In this document: positions 37,286 to 45,585 of the stretch, in pieces | Layout of the letters: every line of letters starts with the position of its first letter | Numbering within the stretch: the stretch's first letter is position 1 | Source: Martinezella rhizogenes | Lineage (GTDB): Bacteria; Pseudomonadota; Alphaproteobacteria; Rhizobiales; Rhizobiaceae | Length of the DNA: 64,000 bases | NCBI RefSeq assembly: GCF_007002745.1 | Contig: NZ_SGNY01000008.1 | Coordinates: 62,001 to 126,000 of the forward strand | Reading direction: 5' to 3' | Program-made: the position numbers and the translations under genes | Notes under the pieces: generated by a model | What the model was told of the DNA's origin: nothing | Seen by the model: the letters and a program-made list of their open reading frames with translations, nothing else | Databases searched by the model: none

Positions 37286-38470
37286 TTATCCGCTGACCGC
37301 CAGCACGGCCTCAGCCTCATAGATGGCGCAGACGATGTGATAGAACGTGCTGGCCGGTGCCGGCTCGTCGAGCATCGGCCTGTCGGCTGGCCATTTGTCG
37401 AACCAGAGACCCTTCACCGGCGTGTCGAGGAAAGGCTGCAGCGCGCCGATGGCCCTGAGGCCCGAGGCGAGGTAACGCTGCCGTTCCTCGCCGGAGGTGA
37501 CGCTGGCAAGGCGTACGGCCGCCTTCAGCCATTCCGTCTGCGGCCACAGCCGCGCCAACCCGTCATGCACCGAAAAATCATCGTAGAGGCTCATCACCGC
37601 CACCTTGCGGCGCGGGCAGATGCCATGCTCTTCGCCGATCTCGAACAGGCGTTTTGCCTTGTCGATCGCCTCACCGTTGTTGCGCAGGCTGCCCCAGCGC
37701 ACCAGAAGCCATGCCCATTCGAACTGGTGGCCCGGCTCCATGATCCGGCCCTTGTCGCTCTTATGCGGCGTCCAGTCATGCTCGAAGAACTCCCGCAAGC
37801 CGCCATTGCCGCCATCGATGAAGCGGGTGAGCGCCAGATCGGCGATCTCGTCGGCCAGCGCCGACCATGGGCCTTCCGGGTCCTGCACCTCCCAGGCCAG
37901 CATCGCCTCGAACAGATGCATGTGCGGGTTGGAACAGAGCGGCGTGCGCGGCGGGTTCGCCTCCTCGAAACCGGCGACGGGGTGTTTGTAGTCGCGCTTG
38001 AGGATGGCAAGAATATCCAGCGCCCGGCCGCGCATCTCGTCCTTGCGCTCGGGCAGGCTTGCAGCAGTCTGGGCGGCGGCGAAAAGCGCAAAGGCCTGAT
38101 TGTAGAGATCGAAGGACGGATCGATCAGTTTGCCGGTCTGGTCGGCGAGGTTGCCGTAAAGACCGTTATCGAGACGATAGACCTTTTCGAACCAGCTGAG
38201 GCCATGCAGGAGCGCCTCTTTCCAGGGCCCCTGCCAGCCGTGCTGGCCGGCGGCGGCGAAACAATAGGCCTGACGCGGCTGCACGCGGGCGCGACGATCA
38301 TCGGAAAAAACCGGTTTGGCATCCTGGCCGAGGCGCTCGTAAAAGCCGCCATCGGGGCGGGCCGAACCCGCCTCCCACCACAGCGGCAGGGCATCCTCAT
38401 CCAGCCATTTCCGTAATGTCCCGATCTCTTCGGCAAGCGCCTGGGCGGCACTCGGAAATTGCACTGTCAT
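37286..38470 (-). CDS. AGE-family epimerase/isomerase (mannose isomerase-like)
   Basis: 394-residue (alpha/alpha)6-barrel enzyme of the N-acylglucosamine 2-epimerase family. Family features: FYERLGQDAKPVFSDDRRAR, RVQPRQAYCFAAAGQHGW, SNPHMHLFEAMLAWEVQDPE, EPGHQFEWAWLLVRWG (His in the active site) and LWPQTEWLKA. Such enzymes interconvert aldoses and ketoses (mannose/fructose, sulphoquinovose relatives) or epimerise sugars at C2; which one applies here is not clear. Single gene between the glycan group and the cellulose operon. Confidence 0.85.
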   Translation of the reverse strand: MTVQFPSAAQALAEEIGTLRKWLDEDALPLWWEAGSARPDGGFYERLGQDAKPVFSDDRRARVQPRQAYCFAAAGQHGWQGPWKEALLHGLSWFEKVYRLDNGLYGNLADQTGKLIDPSFDLYNQAFALFAAAQTAASLPERKDEMRGRALDILAILKRDYKHPVAGFEEANPPRTPLCSNPHMHLFEAMLAWEVQDPEGPWSALADEIADLALTRFIDGGNGGLREFFEHDWTPHKSDKGRIMEPGHQFEWAWLLVRWGSLRNNGEAIDKAKRLFEIGEEHGICPRRKVAVMSLYDDFSVHDGLARLWPQTEWLKAAVRLASVTSGEERQRYLASGLRAIGALQPFLDTPVKGLWFDKWPADRPMLDEPAPASTFYHIVCAIYEAEAVLAVSG

Positions 38471-38806
38471 CAGTTAACTCTCTGTTTTTACAGTCGAATG
38501 AAAAAATAGATCAATAAAAATACGTGATTATAGAAGCAAGTAGACCATGGGACATATTGCGCTGCAACCGTAAAATCATCGACCTCACCCTGAGCCAACC
38601 CGCATTCGTGCGTTTGGTTCCATGGTCCTCAGTGGCAAATAGCGCGTCCAGGGTGATTCGGAATCCACAAAGTGTCAGAAATTACAACGAAAATTTGAGA
38701 TTGCTTATTCGTAGTCCTCACGTATTTCGTAGCAATGGTCTCGTCATTAGTGATTCGGCCTCTTTTTAATATGGGCGGCGTTGGGGAAATAGAGGGGCAC
38801 AAGGCA
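38471..38806. other. Upstream region of the cellulose operon
   Basis: 336 bp without a clear gene. It is AT-richer than its surroundings near 38490-38560 and 38680-38780. It should contain the promoter of the AGE gene (minus) and that of the bcsN-celABC operon (plus). Frames opening at 38524 and 38735 have no ribosome sites. Confidence 0.45.
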
Positions 38807-39805
38807 GTGAGATTTTCTGCCTATACTTCATTGCTGTTCTCCATTGTGGTTCTTACGGGCTGCAATACTCCCGCGGGCGTTCGCTCGTTCGGGGGCGCAC
38901 AGATGTTGTCTCCGTCCGAAGCGCTGGTTTTCCCGCCGCCTGGTGGTCCGGAAATCGTCACCGTGGTCAACCGCACCTATTCCAATGCGGTGGCGCAACA
39001 GGTCATATTGCGATCCGAGGCTGCCACGCCCGGACAGAACTACATCAAGGCGGAGTTTTTCGGCCCGCAGCAGGCCGGTGATACCGATCGCGACGCTCTT
39101 GGTTTCAGCGGTTTCCGGGCTGCGTCAGTCGCGCGTGAAATCCGCACCGAATTTCCGGGACAAAACATCGCCATGTCGGCGAACTACCTGCAGAATGGCT
39201 ATGGCGCCTTTTCTTATGCCGCCGGCAGCGGCCGGGGTGATGATACCTGCCTTTATGGCTGGCAGGATATACGCTCGCCGGAAAGCATGCGGCAGGATTT
39301 CCGCAATCTCGGCCGCATCAAGGTGCGGCTGCGCCTCTGCCAGTCCGGCGCGAGTGTCGAGCGACTTCTGGCGGTCATGTATAATTACACGATCACCGGC
39401 ACCTATGCTTCTGAAAGCTGGAACCCTTACGGCACGCCGCAGGCGGTGGACAAAAACCTCGGACGGCCGGGCAATCCGGTCTATCCCCTGAAGACAAACG
39501 AGGTGCCGATGCGGCCCGGCGGTGAAGTGACTGCCAGCGTGCCGACAACGCCGCCAGTCCGTCGCGCGGTTGCCGCCCCGCCGGTGCAGCCGGAACCACA
39601 GCCGCTGCCGCCCGTTGCTGCTGTCAATATTCCGTCGCCCACATCGGCTGGCGCCCCCGTTCAGCCTGCACGACCAGCAGCAATGGGCCAGCGCGCCGAG
39701 AGCGGAACGGCAAGGAGCGGCCAGCAACCATCACAGGTTCCGCAGGTGTCCATTCCCTCGCCAGCATGTCTGGCCGGTTCGGGAGCGGCCCAGGGATGCA
39801 GATGA
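38807..39805 (+). CDS. bcsN: Cellulose biosynthesis protein BcsN, lipoprotein
   Basis: Accessory protein of alphaproteobacterial (type III) cellulose operons. The frame is open from 38735, but GTG 38807 follows GAGGGGC and gives a clean lipoprotein signal (RFSAYTSLLFSIVVLTGC, Cys about 19), so I choose it: 332 residues. The core has an all-beta look with paired Cys (DDTCLYGWQDI..RLRLCQSG) and YNYTITGTYASESWNPYG; the C-terminal third is Pro/Ala-rich and likely disordered. It precedes celA. Its role, probably envelope assembly or export of cellulose, is inferred. Confidence 0.8.
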   Translation: MRFSAYTSLLFSIVVLTGCNTPAGVRSFGGAQMLSPSEALVFPPPGGPEIVTVVNRTYSNAVAQQVILRSEAATPGQNYIKAEFFGPQQAGDTDRDALGFSGFRAASVAREIRTEFPGQNIAMSANYLQNGYGAFSYAAGSGRGDDTCLYGWQDIRSPESMRQDFRNLGRIKVRLRLCQSGASVERLLAVMYNYTITGTYASESWNPYGTPQAVDKNLGRPGNPVYPLKTNEVPMRPGGEVTASVPTTPPVRRAVAAPPVQPEPQPLPPVAAVNIPSPTSAGAPVQPARPAAMGQRAESGTARSGQQPSQVPQVSIPSPACLAGSGAAQGCR

Positions 39806-39872
39806 TCACCGGGAATAAAGCGGAAATTCCGGGCCGAAATTCCGGATGGGGAAGAGAACGGAAAGTTTCTGG

Positions 39873-42062
39873 ATGAACAAGGCCATCACAGTCATTGTCT
39901 GGTTGCTTGTGTCGCTTTGCGTTCTGGCCATCGTCACGATGCCGGTCAGCCTGCAGACGCATCTGGTCGCGACCGCGATCTCGCTGGTTCTTCTTGCGAC
40001 CATCAAAGGGTTCAACGGGCAGGGGGCCTGGCGTCTGGTGGCGCTGGGTTTCGGCACGGCCATCGTTCTGCGTTACGTCTACTGGCGCACCACCAGCACG
40101 CTGCCGCCCGTCAACCAGCTCGAGAACTTCATTCCCGGCTTTCTGCTTTATCTGGCGGAAATGTACAGCGTGGTGATGCTGGGCCTCAGCCTTGTCATTG
40201 TTTCCATGCCGCTGCCGTCGCGCAAGACGCGGCCCGGCTCACCGGACTATCGGCCGACGGTCGATGTCTTCGTGCCGAGTTATAATGAGGATGCCGAGCT
40301 TCTGGCCAACACGCTGGCGGCGGCCAAGAACATGGATTATCCGGCCGACCGGTTCACGGTGTGGCTGCTGGATGATGGCGGCTCGGTGCAGAAGCGCAAT
40401 TCCAGCAACATCGTTGAGGCGCAGGCGGCGCAGCGTCGTCACGAGGAACTGAAGAAGCTCTGCGAGGATCTCGACGTGCGTTATCTGACGCGCGAGCGCA
40501 ACGTCCACGCCAAGGCCGGCAATCTCAATAATGGTCTTGCCCATTCCACCGGCGAACTGGTGACGGTGTTTGATGCCGACCATGCGCCCGCCCGCGATTT
40601 TCTTCTGGAGACGGTTGGTTATTTCGAGGAAGACCCCCGGCTCTTCCTGGTGCAGACGCCGCATTTCTTCGTCAATCCCGATCCGATCGAGCGCAATCTG
40701 CGCACCTTCGAGACGATGCCCAGCGAAAACGAGATGTTTTACGGCATCATCCAGCGTGGTCTCGACAAGTGGAACGGCGCGTTTTTCTGCGGTTCCGCCG
40801 CCGTGCTGCGGCGCGAGGCGCTGCAGGATACCGAAGGCTTCAGCGGTGTCAGCATCACCGAGGATTGCGAAACGGCACTGGCGCTGCATTCGCGCGGCTG
40901 GAACAGCATCTATGTCGACAAACCGCTGATCGCCGGCCTGCAGCCGGCCACGTTTGCAAGCTTCATCGGCCAGCGCAGCCGCTGGGCGCAGGGCATGATG
41001 CAGATCCTGATCTTCCGTCAGCCTTTGTTCAAGCGTGGCCTCTCCTTCACGCAGCGCCTCTGTTACATGTCGTCGACGCTGTTCTGGCTGTTTCCGTTCC
41101 CGCGCACGATCTTCCTGTTCGCGCCGCTGTTTTACCTGTTCTTCGACCTTCAGATTTTCGTGGCTTCGGGTGGCGAATTCCTCGCCTATACGGCCGCCTA
41201 CATGCTCGTGAACCTGATGATGCAGAACTATCTCTATGGCAGCTTCCGCTGGCCGTGGATTTCTGAACTTTACGAATATGTGCAGACGGTCCACCTTCTG
41301 CCTGCGGTCGTCTCCGTGATCTTCAATCCCGGCAAACCCACCTTCAAGGTGACGGCCAAGGACGAATCCATTGCGGAGGCGCGGCTATCGGAAATCAGCC
41401 GTCCCTTCTTCGTGATTTTCGCGCTTCTGGTGGTTGCGATGGCCTTTGCCATCTGGCGCATCTATAGCGAGCCCTACAAGGCCGATGTGACGCTGGTCGT
41501 CGGCGGCTGGAACCTGCTCAACCTCATCTTTGCCGGCTGCGCGCTCGGTGTCGTCTCGGAACGCGGTGACAAGTCGGCGTCGCGCCGCATCACCGTCAAG
41601 CGGCGCTGCGAGGTCAAGCTCGAGGGCAGTGACGCATGGGTGCCGGCCTCCATCGACAACGTATCGGTGCATGGGCTGCTGATCAATCTGTTCGACAGTG
41701 CCACGACCGTCGAAAAGAACACGACGGCGATCGTGAAGGTGAAGCCCCACAGCGAGGGCGTGCCGGAAACCATGCCCGTCAAGGTGGTCCGGACGGTGCG
41801 CGGCGAAGGAATGGTTTCCATCGGCTGCACTTTCTCACCGCAGCGCGCCGTCGATCACCGCCTGATCGCCGACCTGATCTTCGCCAATTCCGAACAGTGG
41901 AGCGAGTTTCAGCGCGTGCGCCGCAGGAACCCCGGCCTCATTCGCGGTACGGCGATCTTCCTCGCCATATCGCTGTTTCAGACGCAGCGCGGTCTCTTTT
42001 ATCTGGTCAAGGCGCTCCGGCCCGCGGCCAAAAACGTCAAACCTGCCGGAGCTGTAAAATGA
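39873..42062 (+). CDS. celA: Cellulose synthase catalytic subunit CelA (BcsA)
   Basis: Inner-membrane GT2 that polymerises UDP-glucose into beta-1,4-glucan. 729 residues from ATG 39873 (an in-frame ATG 9 codons earlier is possible). Catalytic residues: D167/D168 in LLDDGG, DAD 234-236, TED 329-331 and QRSRW 367-371, with FFCGS at 305-309 before the TED. Several membrane helices flank the GT domain (about 4-45, 90-112, 400-475, 510-560). A C-terminal PilZ domain has RRITVKRR (571-578) and DNVSVHG (595-601), implying c-di-GMP control. The stop overlaps celB (ATGA). Confidence 0.96.
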   Translation: MNKAITVIVWLLVSLCVLAIVTMPVSLQTHLVATAISLVLLATIKGFNGQGAWRLVALGFGTAIVLRYVYWRTTSTLPPVNQLENFIPGFLLYLAEMYSVVMLGLSLVIVSMPLPSRKTRPGSPDYRPTVDVFVPSYNEDAELLANTLAAAKNMDYPADRFTVWLLDDGGSVQKRNSSNIVEAQAAQRRHEELKKLCEDLDVRYLTRERNVHAKAGNLNNGLAHSTGELVTVFDADHAPARDFLLETVGYFEEDPRLFLVQTPHFFVNPDPIERNLRTFETMPSENEMFYGIIQRGLDKWNGAFFCGSAAVLRREALQDTEGFSGVSITEDCETALALHSRGWNSIYVDKPLIAGLQPATFASFIGQRSRWAQGMMQILIFRQPLFKRGLSFTQRLCYMSSTLFWLFPFPRTIFLFAPLFYLFFDLQIFVASGGEFLAYTAAYMLVNLMMQNYLYGSFRWPWISELYEYVQTVHLLPAVVSVIFNPGKPTFKVTAKDESIAEARLSEISRPFFVIFALLVVAMAFAIWRIYSEPYKADVTLVVGGWNLLNLIFAGCALGVVSERGDKSASRRITVKRRCEVKLEGSDAWVPASIDNVSVHGLLINLFDSATTVEKNTTAIVKVKPHSEGVPETMPVKVVRTVRGEGMVSIGCTFSPQRAVDHRLIADLIFANSEQWSEFQRVRRRNPGLIRGTAIFLAISLFQTQRGLFYLVKALRPAAKNVKPAGAVK

Positions 42063-44533
42063 CCGGCGGTAAAAAGATCAGGGGTTCGCTGACAGCATTG
42101 ATGTGGGGTGCCGCCGCAACCGGTGCGATGGCGCAGTCCTCACCCTTTGATATGTCGCCGGAAAGGCCGACGCAGACTGCGCCTGCACCGGTGTCGCCGC
42201 CCGTTGCCACTCCTCCGGCCGCGCCCATCCAGCCCCCGGCCATACCACCGGCGCAGCCGCCCTTTGTGATTCAGCCGGCGCCCGGGGCGCAACCGCCGCA
42301 GCGCCCCGTCGTTCCGCCGGTTACCGTTCCTCCGCGTCAGGAGGGAGCAAGACCAGCTACGGTGCAGACCCCCTTGTCCCCTGCGGATAGCCGCCGCCGT
42401 TACATTTTGCCCTATGAGAAGCTCAGCCTTTCCGGCGAGACTGACCGGCGGCAATGGGGCATCTATCTGACGCCAGAGCAGGCCAATGCCGCCGTTTCGC
42501 TTAATATCGGGTATCAGAACGCCATTGTGGTTGCGCCTGAAAGCTCGAATTTTCAGGTCAGCCTGAACAATGTTCCATTGGATGTGGCGCGCATTGAAGC
42601 GCCTGACGGTGAGGGCAATGTCTCCCTGAAAATCCCGCCCGGCGTGCTGCAGGTCGGCTCGAATGTCGTGACGCTCGGCGTGCAGCAGCGACACAGGACC
42701 GATTGCACGATCCAGTCCACCTACGATCTGTGGACCGACGTCAGTCCGGCGAACACCTATATCGGCTTCAATGCCGATGTTGCCGGCGCTTTCACTAACA
42801 TAGACGACATTCAGGCAACTGGACCTGATGGTAAAGCCACGACCTCGATCGAGATAGTCGCGCCGTCGCTCGGTAATCCGGCATTTGCGGATTCACTCCT
42901 GCGCCTTTCGCAGGCGCTGGCGCTTCGAACCCTGATGCCGAACCAGTCTATCCGCTTCGTGACGGCACCTTCCTCCGAGCGCAAGCCCGGAACGCTGACG
43001 GTTCTGGTAGGCACCGCCCGTGAGATTGCGGGTATCGCCGGGGCGTTGCCGCCGGAAGCATCGGCGGGCGCTTTTGCCGGTTTTGGCAGTGCCGCGCCCG
43101 GCGGTTTTTCGCCGCTTTTCGTCAGCGGCCCCACTCCGCAGGCGGTGCAGGCGGCCATTGAGACACTGTTTTCCTCGATCTCGCGCGCCCCTGGCTCCCA
43201 GAGAACGGCTTTTTCGACCCGCAGCTGGCATGCGCCGGACGTTCCGCTCATCACCTCGGATCGCCGCATCGCGCTTTCCGAACTTGGTCTCGAAAGCAGC
43301 GAATTTAGCGGACGCCGTTTCCGCAACGAGTTCTACATCGGCATGCCCGCCGATTTTTATGCGTCCGCCTATGGTGAGGCATCGCTGCTGCTCGACGCTG
43401 CCTATTCCTCGCAGGTCTTGCCCGGCAGCCATATCGACATCTACGTTAATAACGAGATTGCTTCGACGGTGCCGATCTCCAACAATGGCGGCGGTATTTT
43501 CCGGCATCTGCCCATCAATGTCACGATGCGCCATCTGAAACCGGGACCGAACAAGATAACGATCGAGGCGGTGTTGATGACGGCGCAGGATCAGGCCTGC
43601 GCGCCGGGTGCGCCGGCCAGCACGACCCCGCGGTTTGCCCTGTTCGACACCACCGAAATCCATATTCCGGATTACGCCCGGATCGGTCGCAAACCGGATC
43701 TCGCAGCGATGGCGGGTGCCGGCCAGCCTTACAGGGCTGCCGGAAGCCCGGTTGCGCTTTCGCTGGATCGGTTCGATACCGACACCATGTCGGCGGCGGC
43801 AACCCTCGTCAGCCGGCTTGCGAGTGTTGCGGGACATCCGATCAATGTTGAGACCGTCGCTTCGCCTTTGGTCATCGGCGATCGAGATGCGCTGTTTGTC
43901 GGAACGATTTCGCAATTTCCGCAGGCATTGATCAGCCAGTTCAATCTCGTCCCCTCCAGCCAGATATCCTGGAAAGTCGGAACCGGCGTCCAGCCACCCG
44001 CGCAAAACAGCGAGACCCTGTTCAACGACTGGCGGGAGAGGGTGGATGGCGGCGTCTGGGAGGGGCAGGTCTCGTCCTTCGAGGACTGGATGAAGCGGAA
44101 TTTCGATCTGAGTTCGGATACGCTGCGTTTCCTGCCGGCCGCCGAGCAGCCCTATGCCCCGCCTGCCAACGCCTCCTTCATGCTGGCGCAGGGGCTCAGC
44201 CCCTCCGGAGAAGGCGTCTGGACGCTTGCCACCGCGCCAACGTCGGCAGAGCTTCTCGACGGCATGTCGGCCATGACGCGCGAGAACCGCTGGGGCGACG
44301 TCACCGGACGGGTTGCCGCTTACGATGCGGCTGCTGGAAAGGTCGAAACAGTTGAGGTGGAACGGCCGTATTTCTATATTACCGGGGCGTTTTCGCTCTC
44401 CAACTGGAGACTGATCGCTGCCAACTGGCTGTCCTCCAATGTGCTTTCCTATTCGCTGGCATTCATTGGCTTCGTGTCGCTTCTGGGCTTTGCCACCTTC
44501 GTGATGCTGCGCCTGATGGGACGACATCGATGA
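42059..44533 (+). CDS. celB: Cellulose synthase regulatory/periplasmic subunit CelB (BcsB)
   Basis: Periplasmic partner of CelA that guides the glucan and anchors the synthase. 824 residues: signal peptide (TALMWGAAATGAMAQS), a Pro-rich linker (about 30-105), carbohydrate-binding/flavodoxin-like repeats (PPGVLQVGSNVVTLGVQQRH, LPGSHIDIYVNNEIASTVP, FRHLPINVTMRHLKPGPNKI) and a C-terminal membrane helix (SLAFIGFVSLLGFATFVMLR). The ATG overlaps the celA stop and its own stop overlaps celC, in a coupled celA-celB-celC series. Confidence 0.95.
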   Translation: MTGGKKIRGSLTALMWGAAATGAMAQSSPFDMSPERPTQTAPAPVSPPVATPPAAPIQPPAIPPAQPPFVIQPAPGAQPPQRPVVPPVTVPPRQEGARPATVQTPLSPADSRRRYILPYEKLSLSGETDRRQWGIYLTPEQANAAVSLNIGYQNAIVVAPESSNFQVSLNNVPLDVARIEAPDGEGNVSLKIPPGVLQVGSNVVTLGVQQRHRTDCTIQSTYDLWTDVSPANTYIGFNADVAGAFTNIDDIQATGPDGKATTSIEIVAPSLGNPAFADSLLRLSQALALRTLMPNQSIRFVTAPSSERKPGTLTVLVGTAREIAGIAGALPPEASAGAFAGFGSAAPGGFSPLFVSGPTPQAVQAAIETLFSSISRAPGSQRTAFSTRSWHAPDVPLITSDRRIALSELGLESSEFSGRRFRNEFYIGMPADFYASAYGEASLLLDAAYSSQVLPGSHIDIYVNNEIASTVPISNNGGGIFRHLPINVTMRHLKPGPNKITIEAVLMTAQDQACAPGAPASTTPRFALFDTTEIHIPDYARIGRKPDLAAMAGAGQPYRAAGSPVALSLDRFDTDTMSAAATLVSRLASVAGHPINVETVASPLVIGDRDALFVGTISQFPQALISQFNLVPSSQISWKVGTGVQPPAQNSETLFNDWRERVDGGVWEGQVSSFEDWMKRNFDLSSDTLRFLPAAEQPYAPPANASFMLAQGLSPSGEGVWTLATAPTSAELLDGMSAMTRENRWGDVTGRVAAYDAAAGKVETVEVERPYFYITGAFSLSNWRLIAANWLSSNVLSYSLAFIGFVSLLGFATFVMLRLMGRHR

Positions 44534-45585
44534 CGGGCGGGGTTTCGAAACTTGCCCGCATCATCTGCCTGTCCATGATGGCATTGGTTGCCGGCATCTC
44601 CGTCGCCCGCGCCGCGTCGGTGTCGCCGGAGGCCTGGTCCGCGTATAAAAGTGCCTTCCTTGATCCCGGCGGGCGCATCATCGATACCGGCAACGGCAAT
44701 ATCAGCCACAGCGAAGGGCAGGGCTACGGCATGTGGCTCGCCGTGCTCTCCGACAACCTTGCCGATTTCGAACTGATCTGGAGCTTTACCCGCACCGAAC
44801 TGCTGGTGCGCGACGACGGACTTTCCGCCTGGAAATGGGATCCGCGCACAAGGCCGCACGTCACTGATATCAATAACGCGACCGATGGCGATATCCTGAT
44901 CGCCTATGCGCTGGCGCTCGCCGCCGGCCAGTGGAACCGGCAGGATTATGCCGAGGCATCCGCAGCCATCGCATCCGCCATCCTCAGGAAGACCGTGGTG
45001 CAGCGCGGCGGGCGAACGCTGCTTTTGCCGGCCGCCAGCGGTTTTGGTGAGGATGACCGAGGCGATGGCCCGGTGGTCAACCCCTCCTATCTCATTTTCG
45101 AGGCGTTTCCGGTCCTTGATCTGGTTGCGCCATCACCGCTGTGGAAAGCGCTTGCCGATGACGGCGTGGCGCAGGTCGGCGCTTTTGCCTTCAGCGACAG
45201 AAAGTTGCCGGCCGACTGGGTGTCGGTGAAGACGAAGCCGGAGCCGGCTTCGGGTTTTCCTCCCGAATTCGGTTATAATGCGGTGCGCATCCCGCTTTAT
45301 CTCTCAAGGGCAAAAATGGGAGCGCCGGAACTGCTTGCGCGGCTGAAGGATGGCATGATGCTGGAAAGCGGTGCCGCAGGGACTTTCGACCTGAAGAGCG
45401 GAGCGGTCAAGGACGTCCTGTCGGACCCCGGCTACCGCATCATCCCGGCGCTGGCGGCCTGCGTTGCCGGCGGTCCCGCCATTCCCGCCGAACTTAAAAG
45501 CTTCCAGCCAACACTTTATTATCCTTCCACATTGCATCTTCTGGCATTGTCGTTTCTGGCAAGGAATAACGGGGAATGCCGATGA
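44530..45585 (+). CDS. celC: Periplasmic endo-beta-1,4-glucanase CelC (BcsZ, GH8)
   Basis: Family 8 cellulase of 351 residues needed for normal cellulose production. A signal peptide (LARIICLSMMALVAGISVAR) is followed by the (alpha/alpha)6 domain. The general acid Glu is in ISHSEGQGYGMWLAVL, the catalytic Asp is in NNATDGDILIAYALALAAG, and the NPSYLIFEAF segment matches the family. The start overlaps the celB stop by 4 nt and the stop overlaps the next gene. Confidence 0.93.
   Translation: MTGGVSKLARIICLSMMALVAGISVARAASVSPEAWSAYKSAFLDPGGRIIDTGNGNISHSEGQGYGMWLAVLSDNLADFELIWSFTRTELLVRDDGLSAWKWDPRTRPHVTDINNATDGDILIAYALALAAGQWNRQDYAEASAAIASAILRKTVVQRGGRTLLLPAASGFGEDDRGDGPVVNPSYLIFEAFPVLDLVAPSPLWKALADDGVAQVGAFAFSDRKLPADWVSVKTKPEPASGFPPEFGYNAVRIPLYLSRAKMGAPELLARLKDGMMLESGAAGTFDLKSGAVKDVLSDPGYRIIPALAACVAGGPAIPAELKSFQPTLYYPSTLHLLALSFLARNNGECR

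Noticed and set aside
42893..44527. 544-codon minus-strand frame opposite celB
   Set aside because: Arg/His-rich mirror of a GC-rich gene with clear BcsB features; no ribosome site.
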